Assembly: GCA_045591485.1 (NCBI GenBank)
Contig: JAZNSV010000187.1
Span: 1-12,779 of the forward strand
Source: Colimorpha sp045591485
Lineage (GTDB): Bacteria > Bacteroidota > Bacteroidia > Bacteroidales > P3
Direction of reading: 5' to 3'
Length of the DNA: 12,779 nt
Positions 1-5,629 of this stretch are shown in pieces; the stretch's first letter is position 1; each line of letters begins with the position of its first letter. The notes beneath the pieces are model-generated. The model did no database searches. It was given only the letters and a program-made list of their open reading frames with translations, and was not told the DNA's origin. The translations under genes were made by a program, and so were the position numbers.

Positions 1-283
1 GATGGACGGTGACCTGCTGGTGGAGGTTACGTTCCCGAGCGACACCGATGCCGACGACGCCGACGCCGACGACGAGGTGTACATCTTCGTCTACCAGGCC
101 GAGGTGGGCAGCGGCGTGCTGAGCAGCGCCGTCGTCCGCAGCAGCGGCAAGGTAAGCGTGACGGTGCCTGCTGCATGGAGCGGCACCGAAGTGCACGTCT
201 ACGGCTTCGCCGTGGGCGGCGGCAAGCGCAACAACGGCCAGCACAGCGGAACCGCCTACCTCGGCAAAGGCACGATAGAGTGA
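1..283 (+). CDS. C-terminal part of a DUF6266-like protein (5' end outside window)
   Basis: Open frame entering from the left edge and ending in TGA at 281-283; the ATG at 2-4 is probably an internal Met, because the frame is open to the window edge. The visible ~93 residues carry an Asp/Ala-rich run (about residues 13-25) followed by beta-strand-like segments: EVYIFVYQAE, KVSVTVPAAWSGTEVHVYGF and a Gly/Ser-rich end SGTAYLGKG. The order acidic stretch, VY-type strand, 'VPAAW-G-VHVY' and a final 'S-T-YLG' resembles my recollection of the C-terminus of DUF6266 proteins, a Bacteroidota family of unknown function often found in several copies per genome. No catalytic motif is visible. The family call is by pattern memory only; an unrelated Ig-like beta-sandwich protein is the alternative. 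It converges on rho. Confidence 0.55.
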   Translation, partial: MDGDLLVEVTFPSDTDADDADADDEVYIFVYQAEVGSGVLSSAVVRSSGKVSVTVPAAWSGTEVHVYGFAVGGGKRNNGQHSGTAYLGKGTIE

Positions 284-300
284 TCATCCGCTATCGGCCA

Positions 301-345
301 GCCCCGAAGGGGCGGCAGATGAGAGCCGGGGGCGCAAGCCCCCGG
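301..345. repeat. Two consecutive GC-rich hairpins downstream of the DUF6266-like gene
   Basis: 301-313 reads GCCCC-GAA-GGGGC, a 5-bp stem with a 3-nt loop. 326-345 reads CCGGGGGC-GCAA-GCCCCCGG, a perfect 8-bp stem with a GNRA-type GCAA loop. The second is followed only by a weak U-tract (TTGCCTTTCC), so it could be an imperfect terminator for the plus-strand gene ending at 283, or part of a REP-like palindromic element. Hairpin geometry is read directly; function is inferred. Confidence 0.6.
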
Positions 346-361
346 TTGCCTTTCCTCACCC

Positions 362-424
362 AAAAAAAACATCGAGCCCCGGAGGAACGGCACAGAGCAA
401 TCTGTGTCGCCCCTCCGGGGCTCG
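362..424 (-). terminator. Large intrinsic terminator for rho (minus strand)
   Basis: The arms 374-385 (GAGCCCCGGAGG) and 412-423 (CCTCCGGGGCTC) are perfect 12-bp complements, and the C373-G424 pair extends them. An inner stem of about nine pairs (388-396 with 401-409, one G-T) closes on a short loop, so nearly the whole element folds into one bulged hairpin. An eight-A run at 362-369 becomes a U-tract when read on the minus strand, placing the terminator about 215 bases after the rho stop codon. On the plus strand the hairpin has no U-tract after it. It may also be a dispersed palindromic repeat that serves as a terminator. Confidence 0.75.
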
Positions 425-442
425 GTGTATGTTAGAATTACA

Positions 443-475
443 GAAGTTAAGAAGTTAAGAAGTTAAAGTAGTTAA
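443..475. repeat. Tandem octamer repeat GAAGTTAA, copy 1
   Basis: Three perfect units at 443-450, 451-458 and 459-466, followed by a degenerate unit (AGTAGTTAA). The same octamer recurs in tandem at 12691-12722. Because the unit length is 8, TAA falls in each of the three frames over three units, and the reverse complement TTAACTTC does the same, so the array stops translation in all six frames. Confidence 0.85.
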
Positions 476-500
476 GACAAATGTGCCGTCTACGGTATTG

Positions 501-620
501 TTTTCTCACTTCCTTTCACATCTTCGAGCTTCTTTTCGCTTCTTTTCACTTCTTCACACTTTTCTTCAATTCTTTCTCTTCTTTTCACTTCCCTTCTATT
601 CTTTTTACTATCTTTAACCT
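501..620 (+). other. C/T-rich, G-poor tract with 10-bp periodicity, 3' of rho
   Basis: On the plus strand these 120 bases contain only three G (526, 528, 538) against 37 C. A decamer TTCTTTTCRC is visible at 530-539 and 540-549, a related unit at 550-559, and an exact TTCTTTTCAC again at 579-588. No gene is visible here. A plus-strand transcript would be unstructured and C-rich, the classical character of a Rho utilisation (rut) region; the minus-strand rho 3' UTR would instead be GA-rich. The rut role is inference. Confidence 0.5.
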
Positions 621-639
621 CAAAACAACTCTGCACTGA

Positions 640-2589
640 TTACTTATCCATTGTGTAGAGGAACTCCTCGTTGTTGCGCGTGTTGCGCATGGCCTTCTGA
701 AGAAACTCCATGGCTTCCTGCGGGGTGAGGTCGGAGAGGTGGTTGCGAAGGACGAGGGTGCGCGACAGGATATCGGGCTTGACCAGGAGGTCGTCGCGGC
801 GGGTGCTGCTGGCAGTGAGGTCGATGGCGGGATAGATGCGGCGGTTGGCCAGTTTGCGGTCGAGCTGCAGCTCCATGTTGCCAGTACCCTTGAACTCTTC
901 GAAGATGACATCGTCCATCTTGGAGCCGGTCTCGGTGAGGGCGGTGGCAATGATGGTGAGGCTGCCGCCACCTTCGATATTGCGGGCCGCGCCGAAGAAA
1001 CGTTTGGGCTTCTGCAGGGCGTTGGCCTCGACGCCACCGCTGAGCACCTTGCCGCTGGCGGGCTGCACGGTGTTGTAGGCACGGGCGAGACGCGTGATAG
1101 AGTCGAGCACAATCATCACATCGTGGCCGCATTCTGTGAGGCGTTTGGCCTTTTCGAGCACGATATTGGCGATGCGCACATGACGGTCGGCGGGCTCGTC
1201 GAAGGTGGAGGCTATGACCTCGGCCTTGACGGAGCGCTGCATATCGGTGACCTCTTCGGGGCGTTCGTCGATGAGAAGCACCATGAGGTAGACCTCGGGG
1301 TGGTTGAAGGCAATGGCGTTGGCCACCTCTTTGAGCAGTGTGGTTTTGCCGGTCTTGGGCTGAGCCACGATGAGGCCGCGCTGGCCCTTGCCTATGGGGG
1401 TGAACATATCTATGATACGCGTGGAGAGGGTCTCCCGGGGATGGCCAGTGAGGTTGAACTTCTGGTCGGGGAAGAGGGGTGTGAGGCTCTCGAACGGCAC
1501 ACGGTCGCGGATGCGGTCGGGAGCCAGGCCATTGATGTCGATGAAGCGCACCATGGGGAAGAACTTGTCGCCTTCGCGCGGCGGGCGCACCATGCCGCGG
1601 ATGGTGTCGCCGTTTTTGAGGCCGTAGTTGCGTATCTGCTGTGGGCTGATGTAGATGTCGTCGGGACTGGAGAGGTAGTTATAGTCGCTGGAACGCAGAA
1701 AGCCGTAGCCGTCGGGCACCATCTCGAGCACGCCTTCGGCCTCTATGATGCCTTCGTTCTCGTGCTGGAAGCGCTGGGCCTGCTGGGGCTGCTTAGGTGC
1801 CTGCTGGGGCTGTTTGCTCTGCTTGGGTTCCTGGTCTTGGGGCTCCTGGACTTTCGTATTCTTGGGCTCGGCCTGAAGCTGGGAATCAACCTGAGCTGCT
1901 GAGGCTTCTGATTCGGGGTCGCGCACAGGGGCTGCGGCTTGCGGCTTGGGCTCGGCTGCATTGGCCGCGGCTTCGGGCTGGGGATTCTTGCGCGGACGTC
2001 CGCGTTTGCGCTTGACGGGCTGCGCCTCGGTTGCGGCAGCTTCGGCAACGGCCTGGGGCGCTGCCGCTGAGGCGGCGGCTTCCGGCTCGGCGGCCTTGGG
2101 GGCCTCGGAAGCGGCATCGCTGGCCTTGACGGCACTCAGGATAAGGCGCCCGGAGGGCGAGAGAATGTCGGGAACGGTGGGTACAGTGGGCATCTCGAGC
2201 GACGAGATGTTGAAGTCGCGGGATGCGGGCTGCTCGTCGGTGCGGACGAATGCAGGCTCGGCTCCGGCCGAAGGCTGACGCTCGGCTCGGGGCTGCTGTT
2301 GCTGCTGCTTGCGGTCGTTGCGGTGGTGCACTTCGGGATTGTTCATGGCCGATTCGGCAAGCAGCTGAGGTTTGAGGTGCTGACGGCGACGGCGGCCATC
2401 GCCCTCGGCGGCGGCGCGGCGTGCGTCGGCAGCCTGCTGTTCGGGGGTGGGGTTCGACGCCTGATGGTCGAGAATACGATAGATGAGATCTTGCGCCTCA
2501 AGACGCTTTGCTTTACTGATGCCCATTTCTTCGGCTATACCAATAAGCTCAATATGGGCTTTCGATTCCAGTTCTGTTTTGCTGTACAT
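640..2589 (-). CDS. rho: Transcription termination factor Rho with long disordered N-terminal insertion
   Basis: Hexameric RNA-dependent ATPase that terminates transcription. The open frame extends to a TTG at 2592, but the next codon is ATG (2587-2589), giving MYSKTELESK and 649 residues, so I use that start. Domains: an N-terminal helical Rho_N-like segment (about 1-45); a Q/A/P/E-rich low-complexity insertion (about 48-275) with a KRKRGRPRK AT-hook-like motif at 193-201; an OB-fold RNA-binding domain from about 283 with GYGFLR at 294-299; then the RecA-type motor with P-loop QPKTGKTT (410-417), catalytic-Glu segment LIDERPEEV (439-447), Walker B VMIVLD (491-496), Q-loop LSGGVEANAL (516-525) and R-loop KGTGN (567-571). 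E. coli Rho is 419 residues, so the insertion accounts for most of the extra length. Long insertions are typical of Bacteroidota Rho. All motor motifs are intact. Confidence 0.97.
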   Translation of the reverse strand: MYSKTELESKAHIELIGIAEEMGISKAKRLEAQDLIYRILDHQASNPTPEQQAADARRAAAEGDGRRRRQHLKPQLLAESAMNNPEVHHRNDRKQQQQQPRAERQPSAGAEPAFVRTDEQPASRDFNISSLEMPTVPTVPDILSPSGRLILSAVKASDAASEAPKAAEPEAAASAAAPQAVAEAAATEAQPVKRKRGRPRKNPQPEAAANAAEPKPQAAAPVRDPESEASAAQVDSQLQAEPKNTKVQEPQDQEPKQSKQPQQAPKQPQQAQRFQHENEGIIEAEGVLEMVPDGYGFLRSSDYNYLSSPDDIYISPQQIRNYGLKNGDTIRGMVRPPREGDKFFPMVRFIDINGLAPDRIRDRVPFESLTPLFPDQKFNLTGHPRETLSTRIIDMFTPIGKGQRGLIVAQPKTGKTTLLKEVANAIAFNHPEVYLMVLLIDERPEEVTDMQRSVKAEVIASTFDEPADRHVRIANIVLEKAKRLTECGHDVMIVLDSITRLARAYNTVQPASGKVLSGGVEANALQKPKRFFGAARNIEGGGSLTIIATALTETGSKMDDVIFEEFKGTGNMELQLDRKLANRRIYPAIDLTASSTRRDDLLVKPDILSRTLVLRNHLSDLTPQEAMEFLQKAMRNTRNNEEFLYTMDK

Positions 2590-2667
2590 CAATAATTTAA
2601 TAAAGTTAGCTGATTATCAGACCAATACTCGAATTATCACCCCCACAATCATCTGATTTTGACGGTG

Positions 2668-2675
2668 CAAAAATA
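2668..2675 (-). promoter_or_regulatory. Candidate -7 box of the rho promoter
   Basis: The minus strand reads TATTTTTG, matching the Bacteroidota consensus TAnnTTTG, about 80 bases upstream of the rho ATG. The expected upstream TTTG element is weak (TTCC about 18 bases away), so the site is plausible rather than certain. Confidence 0.45.
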
Positions 2676-2704
2676 CTAAAATTATTGAAATGGGGAATTT
2701 TTTT

Positions 2705-2734
2705 TTTGCGGAATGAAAAAAATATGTACCTTTG
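2705..2734 (+). promoter_or_regulatory. gcvH promoter (Bacteroidota -33/-7 type)
   Basis: TTTG at 2705-2708 and TACCTTTG at 2727-2734 match the -33 and TAnnTTTG -7 elements with 18 bases between them. Transcription would start near 2740, leaving a leader of about 40 bases before the gcvH ATG. No riboswitch-like structure is visible in that leader. Confidence 0.75.
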
Positions 2735-2780
2735 CAGCGTGAAATAAACAAAGAACAAATCACATAAACAACGTAAAAAC

Positions 2781-3158
2781 ATGAACATTCCTGCAAATCT
2801 GAAGTACACCCAGGACGACGAATGGGTGCGTATCGAGGGCGAATTTGCCTTTGTTGGCATCACTGACTATGCACAGCACGAGCTGGGCGACATAGTTTTT
2901 GTCGACGTCACCTGCGAGGGCGACACCGTCGAGGCCGGCGAGGCTTTCGGCAGCGTCGAGGCTGTGAAGACCGTGGCCGACCTGCTGATGCCCGTGAAAG
3001 GCGAGGTGGTCGAGTTCAACGCCGCACTGGAAGATGCCAGCGCCATCAACGCCGACCCCTATGGTGCCGGTTGGATCATCAAGATCAAACCCGAGAACAT
3101 GGCCGACATCAACGCCCTTCTGGACGCCGAAGCCTACAAAGCAAAAATCGGTGCCTAA
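2781..3158 (+). CDS. gcvH: Glycine cleavage system H protein
   Basis: Small lipoyl carrier of the glycine cleavage complex; it shuttles the aminomethyl intermediate between the P, T and L proteins. The 125-residue length is normal. The lipoylation site lies in GSVEAVKTVADL, with Lys63 as the modified residue, and the early KYTQDDEWVR segment (8-17) is typical of the family. The start at 2781 is set by the N-terminal match MNIPANLKYT and a clear promoter about 50 bases upstream. The gene stands alone, divergent from rho, with its own terminator; the other glycine cleavage genes are not in this window. Confidence 0.96.
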   Translation: MNIPANLKYTQDDEWVRIEGEFAFVGITDYAQHELGDIVFVDVTCEGDTVEAGEAFGSVEAVKTVADLLMPVKGEVVEFNAALEDASAINADPYGAGWIIKIKPENMADINALLDAEAYKAKIGA

Positions 3159-3182
3159 GCTTGATTGACAAAGTATCCAAGT

Positions 3183-3217
3183 AAAAAAAAGCCGCCCTGC
3201 AGAGAGCGGCTTTTTTT
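3183..3217 (+). terminator. gcvH intrinsic terminator (possibly bidirectional)
   Basis: GCCGC (3191-3195) pairs with GCGGC (3206-3210). Eight A at 3183-3190 lie before it and seven T at 3211-3217 follow, so the A and T runs can extend the stem and provide a U-tract on either strand. It lies 33 bases after the gcvH stop. Confidence 0.8.
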
Positions 3218-3233
3218 GCGTTTGTATGAAGAC

Positions 3234-3273
3234 AAAAAAATAATAAACCGCCCCGGATCGGGGCGGTTTATTA
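3234..3273 (-). terminator. ilvE intrinsic terminator (minus strand)
   Basis: Perfect 15-bp inverted repeat: arms 3241-3255 and 3259-3273 (TAATAAACCGCCCCG and its complement) with a three-base GAT loop. On the minus strand it is followed by a T-rich run (complement of 3234-3242). It lies 28 bases beyond the ilvE stop, so gcvH and ilvE each have a dedicated terminator back to back. Confidence 0.85.
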
Positions 3274-3300
3274 CTTGGATCATTTTTGCGACTATGTGAT

Positions 3301-4314
3301 TTAGTCCATGATGGTATTCCAATTGTGCTTGTCCTCGGCCTCGCCAAGCTGGATGGCGCGGAGGGCATTGTAGAGCTTGGTGCTGTAGGGGCCGGGCTCT
3401 TTGCCGAAGACGTAGCTCTTGCCGGTCTCGGGGTCGTCGAGGCGCTCGATGGGGCTGATAACGGCGGCGGTGCCGCAAGCACCAGCCTCCTGGAAGGTGC
3501 TGAGCTCTTCGACGTCGATGGGACGGCGCTCGACCTTCATGCCCATATCCTCGGCAAGCTGCATGAGGCTCTTGTTGGTGATAGAGGGAAGGATGGATGT
3601 GCTCTTCGGAGTGATATAGGCACCATCCTTGATGCCGAAGAAGTTGGCAGCGCCGGCTTCGTCAACATACTTCTTCTCCTTGGCATCGAGGTAGAACTCG
3701 CAGGCATACTGGCCACCGTGGCAGGCCTCGGTGTGGGCCTTCAGGCTGGCTGCATAGTTGCCACCAACTTTGTAGATACCGGTTCCGAGAGGAGCACTGC
3801 GGTCGTACTTGCGGGTGATGACATAGGGGTTGGCCTTGAAGCCACCCTTGAAGTACGGTCCGACGGGGGTGACGAAGATGAGGAAGAGATACTCGTCGGC
3901 GGGCTTGACACCCACGGTGATGCCGGTACCGATCAGCAGAGGACGCAGGTAGAGGCTGGCGCCGGTGCCGTAGGGAGGAATGAAGCGCTCGTTAAGTTTG
4001 ACGACGCGCTTGCACATCTCGACGAATTTCTCGGTGCTGAGCTCGGGCATCATGATGCCACGGCAGGTGCTCTGCAGACGCTCGGCATTGGCTTCGGGAC
4101 GGAAGATGCGGATCTTGCCATCCTTGCAACGATAGGCTTTCAGGCCCTCGAAGGCTTCCTGGCCATAGTGAAGGCTGGAGGCAGCCATGTGCATTTCGAT
4201 GTGTTCGGAGCTGGAAACCTCGATTTCACCCCACTGGCCATTGCGATACCAGCAGCGCACATTGTAGTCCGTTTTCATGTAACCAAACGGAAGGTTTTGC
4301 CAATCTATATTCAT
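3301..4314 (-). CDS. ilvE: Branched-chain amino acid aminotransferase
   Basis: PLP-dependent fold-type IV transaminase that interconverts Leu/Ile/Val and their 2-oxo acids with glutamate/2-oxoglutarate. The 337-residue length fits the longer BCAT subgroup. Visible landmarks are SSLHYGQEAFEGLKAYR (46-62), the RPEAN segment near 72, the PLP Schiff-base Lys182 in GIYKVGGNYAAS, and Glu219 in DEAGAANFFG, the residue that contacts the PLP ring nitrogen in this family, then a Gly/Thr-rich GACGTAAVIS stretch near 282. The ATG at 4312-4314 gives the family-like start MNIDWQNLPFGYM. It is monocistronic, divergent from the tRNA-ruvX unit and convergent with gcvH. Confidence 0.96.
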   Translation of the reverse strand: MNIDWQNLPFGYMKTDYNVRCWYRNGQWGEIEVSSSEHIEMHMAASSLHYGQEAFEGLKAYRCKDGKIRIFRPEANAERLQSTCRGIMMPELSTEKFVEMCKRVVKLNERFIPPYGTGASLYLRPLLIGTGITVGVKPADEYLFLIFVTPVGPYFKGGFKANPYVITRKYDRSAPLGTGIYKVGGNYAASLKAHTEACHGGQYACEFYLDAKEKKYVDEAGAANFFGIKDGAYITPKSTSILPSITNKSLMQLAEDMGMKVERRPIDVEELSTFQEAGACGTAAVISPIERLDDPETGKSYVFGKEPGPYSTKLYNALRAIQLGEAEDKHNWNTIMD

Positions 4315-4359
4315 GATATTTAGTTTTTTGGGTTGTTTGTATATTAATTTAATTTAGGG

Positions 4360-4367
4360 CAAAGATA
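4360..4367 (-). promoter_or_regulatory. Candidate -7 box of the ilvE promoter
   Basis: The minus strand reads TATCTTTG, a TAnnTTTG match, 45 bases upstream of the ilvE ATG inside an AT-rich stretch. No good TTTG -33 element is seen at the usual distance (only TTTC variants), so support is moderate. Confidence 0.5.
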
Positions 4368-4397
4368 TAAAAAAAATGTGAAAGAAAGAAAAAAAAT

Positions 4398-4428
4398 TTT
4401 GCCATGTCGCAAAAAAGTAGTAATTTTG
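4398..4428 (+). promoter_or_regulatory. Strong promoter of the tRNA-ruvX unit
   Basis: TTTG at 4398-4401 and TAATTTTG at 4421-4428 match the Bacteroidota -33 and -7 elements exactly with 19 bases between. Transcription is expected near 4434, about 40 bases before the mature tRNA. No other TAnnTTTG box is visible between here and the ruvX start. Confidence 0.8.
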
Positions 4429-4450
4429 CACCCGATTTCGAGAGAGAAAA

Positions 4451-4466
4451 ACTGGTGCAAACCAGT
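4451..4466 (+). other. Small hairpin in the tRNA 5' leader
   Basis: ACTGGT (4451-4456), loop GCAA, ACCAGT (4461-4466): a perfect 6-bp stem capped by a GNRA-type tetraloop, six bases before the tRNA 5' end. It may aid folding or RNase P processing of the precursor; that role is inferred. Confidence 0.5.
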
Positions 4467-4472
4467 GGCAAC

Positions 4473-4546
4473 GGCCCCTTAGCTCAGTTGGTTAGAGCAG
4501 CTGACTCATAATCAGCGGGTCCTTGGTTCGAACCCGAGAGGGGCCA
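4473..4546 (+). tRNA. tRNA with anticodon CAT, probably tRNA-Ile2 (lysidine type)
   Basis: A complete cloverleaf can be drawn. The acceptor stem GGCCCCT (4473-4479) pairs perfectly with AGGGGCC (4539-4545). The D stem is GCTC/GAGC (4482-4485/4495-4498). The anticodon stem GCTGA/TCAGC (4500-4504/4512-4516) encloses CTCATAA with anticodon CAT at 4507-4509. The T arm has loop TTCGAAC (4527-4533). CCA is not encoded. A CAT anticodon can be elongator Met, initiator or Ile2; the acceptor stem and D arm closely resemble E. coli ileX (tRNA-Ile2, whose C34 becomes lysidine), and the perfect first pair argues against initiator. Elongator Met remains possible. Confidence 0.9.
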
Positions 4547-4550
4547 CAGA

Positions 4551-4601
4551 GAGAATTGAAAATTGAAAATTAAGCGACTTGATTTTCAATTTTCAATTTT
4601 C
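4551..4601 (+). repeat. Long AT-rich inverted repeat built from AATTGAA heptamers
   Basis: The left arm 4554-4570 and right arm 4582-4598 are perfect 17-bp complements, each made of tandem heptamers (AATTGAA / TTTTCAA). Extra pairs outside (4551-4553 with 4599-4601, one wobble) and inside (4571-4574 with 4578-4581, one wobble) make about 24 pairs with a three-base CGA loop. It begins five bases after the tRNA and ends seven bases before the AAAGAG ribosome-binding stretch of ruvX. It could separate tRNA from mRNA, attenuate, or shape ruvX translation. Confidence 0.8.
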
Positions 4602-4613
4602 AGTTTTAAAGAG

Positions 4614-5021
4614 ATGGGAAGAATAATGGCCATAGACTACGGCGTGAAGCGGACTGGGGTGGCAGTGACCGACCCCATGCGCATCATTGCCACCGCCCTG
4701 ACAACCGTTGAGACTCCGGCCCTGCTGCAATATATTAAAGATTACTGCGCGCGCGAAGAGGTCGACGAGTTTGTGGTGGGCGAAGCCCGACGGATGGACG
4801 GTTCGCCGAGCGAATCGATGCAATATATAGAGCCGTTTGTGGACAGACTGAAGGCGGCATTCCCCGATAAAAAGGTGGCCCGCATCGACGAACGTTTCAC
4901 TTCCAAGATGGCTTTCCAGACAATGATAGACAGCGGACTGAAGAAAAAACAACGCCGCGACAAAGGTATGATTGACCAGATTGCCGCCACCATCATGCTG
5001 CAAGACTACATGAGAATGTAA
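4614..5021 (+). CDS. ruvX: RuvX/YqgF family pre-16S rRNA nuclease (Holliday junction resolvase-like)
   Basis: RNase H-fold nuclease of the YqgF family, linked to maturation of the 16S rRNA 5' end and historically called a putative Holliday junction resolvase. The frame is open upstream to an ATG at 4563, but that extension would be translated from the inverted repeat and reads as low-complexity sequence. ATG 4614, preceded by AAAGAG, gives MGRIMAIDYGVKRTG, the usual family start, and 135 residues. Acidic active-site candidates are Asp8 in MAIDYG, the Glu in RIDERFTSKMA, and the Asp in IDQIAATIMLQDY near the C-terminus. It is the first protein gene after the tRNA promoter, 36 bases before def. 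Confidence 0.93.
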   Translation: MGRIMAIDYGVKRTGVAVTDPMRIIATALTTVETPALLQYIKDYCAREEVDEFVVGEARRMDGSPSESMQYIEPFVDRLKAAFPDKKVARIDERFTSKMAFQTMIDSGLKKKQRRDKGMIDQIAATIMLQDYMRM

Positions 5022-5057
5022 GAAAAGATTGAAACAAGCATAATATTTAGAAAAGAT

Positions 5058-5621
5058 ATGATACTCCCAATTGTTGGCTACGGCCACCCGACACTGCGCA
5101 AAATATCGCAGGAAATAACAAAAGACTACCCGAATCTGAAAGAGCTGGTAGCAAATATGTACGAGACCATGTATGCCGCCGACGGCGTGGGCTTGGCAGC
5201 CCCGCAGGTAGACCTGCCGATAAGAGTTGTGGTTATCGGATTCCGTCCATACGACGAAAAGACCGACAGCTATGGCGAAGTGACAGAGCAACACACACTG
5301 GTCAATCCTGAGATTTTGGAGTTCGGCCAGGAAAAAGACTACTTCAACGAAGGCTGCCTGAGCGTGCCCGACATACACGAAGACGTGCTACGTCCGACCA
5401 AAGTAAGAGTACATTACTGGGACGAGAACTGGGTAGAGCACACCGACGATGCGACAGGCCTCTACGCCCGTGTGATACAGCACGAAGTGGACCATCTGGA
5501 CGGCAAAGTATTCACAGACCGCCTCAGCAGCCTGCGCAAGACCATGCTGCGCCGCCGCCTGAACGACATCGCCACAGGCAAGGTGAGAACAAAATACAGA
5601 ATGAAACAGAATAAGAAATAA
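5058..5621 (+). CDS. def: Peptide deformylase
   Basis: Metalloenzyme that removes the formyl group from the N-terminal Met of nascent proteins. All three family motifs are intact: GVGLAAPQ (43-50), EGCLS (98-102) with the metal-ligand Cys100, and HEVDH (142-146) with ligands His142 and His146 and catalytic Glu143. The 187-residue length is normal, with a slight insertion (about 62-78) between the first two motifs. The start MILPIVGYGHPTLR is family-typical. It lies 36 bases after ruvX and 8 bases before the lipoprotein gene, consistent with one operon. Confidence 0.97.
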   Translation: MILPIVGYGHPTLRKISQEITKDYPNLKELVANMYETMYAADGVGLAAPQVDLPIRVVVIGFRPYDEKTDSYGEVTEQHTLVNPEILEFGQEKDYFNEGCLSVPDIHEDVLRPTKVRVHYWDENWVEHTDDATGLYARVIQHEVDHLDGKVFTDRLSSLRKTMLRRRLNDIATGKVRTKYRMKQNKK

Positions 5622-5629
5622 ACCGACAC

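Noticed and set aside
443..604. CRISPR-like array
   Set aside because: The repeats are 8-10 bp contiguous tandem units without spacers, and no cas genes are present.
739..1902. 387-residue plus-strand open frame opposite rho
   Set aside because: It lies wholly antisense to intact rho, whose motor motifs are all present. The open frame is a by-product of GC-biased codons; its translation shows no recognisable domain.
2760..3482. 240-residue minus-strand open frame across gcvH and its terminator
   Set aside because: It runs through two terminators and the gcvH promoter region, and gcvH on the other strand is convincing.
3286..4323. 345-residue plus-strand open frame opposite ilvE
   Set aside because: Complete antisense mirror of a well-conserved aminotransferase, with Gly/Val/Ala-rich translation and no motif.
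4473..4601. tRNA-linked attachment site of an integrated element
   Set aside because: No integrase gene and no repeat of the tRNA 3' end is seen in the window; the neighbours are housekeeping genes.
4563..4613. Seventeen-codon N-terminal extension of RuvX
   Set aside because: It would be translated from the inverted-repeat hairpin, is low complexity, and the ATG at 4614 matches the family start with an AAAGAG stretch before it.
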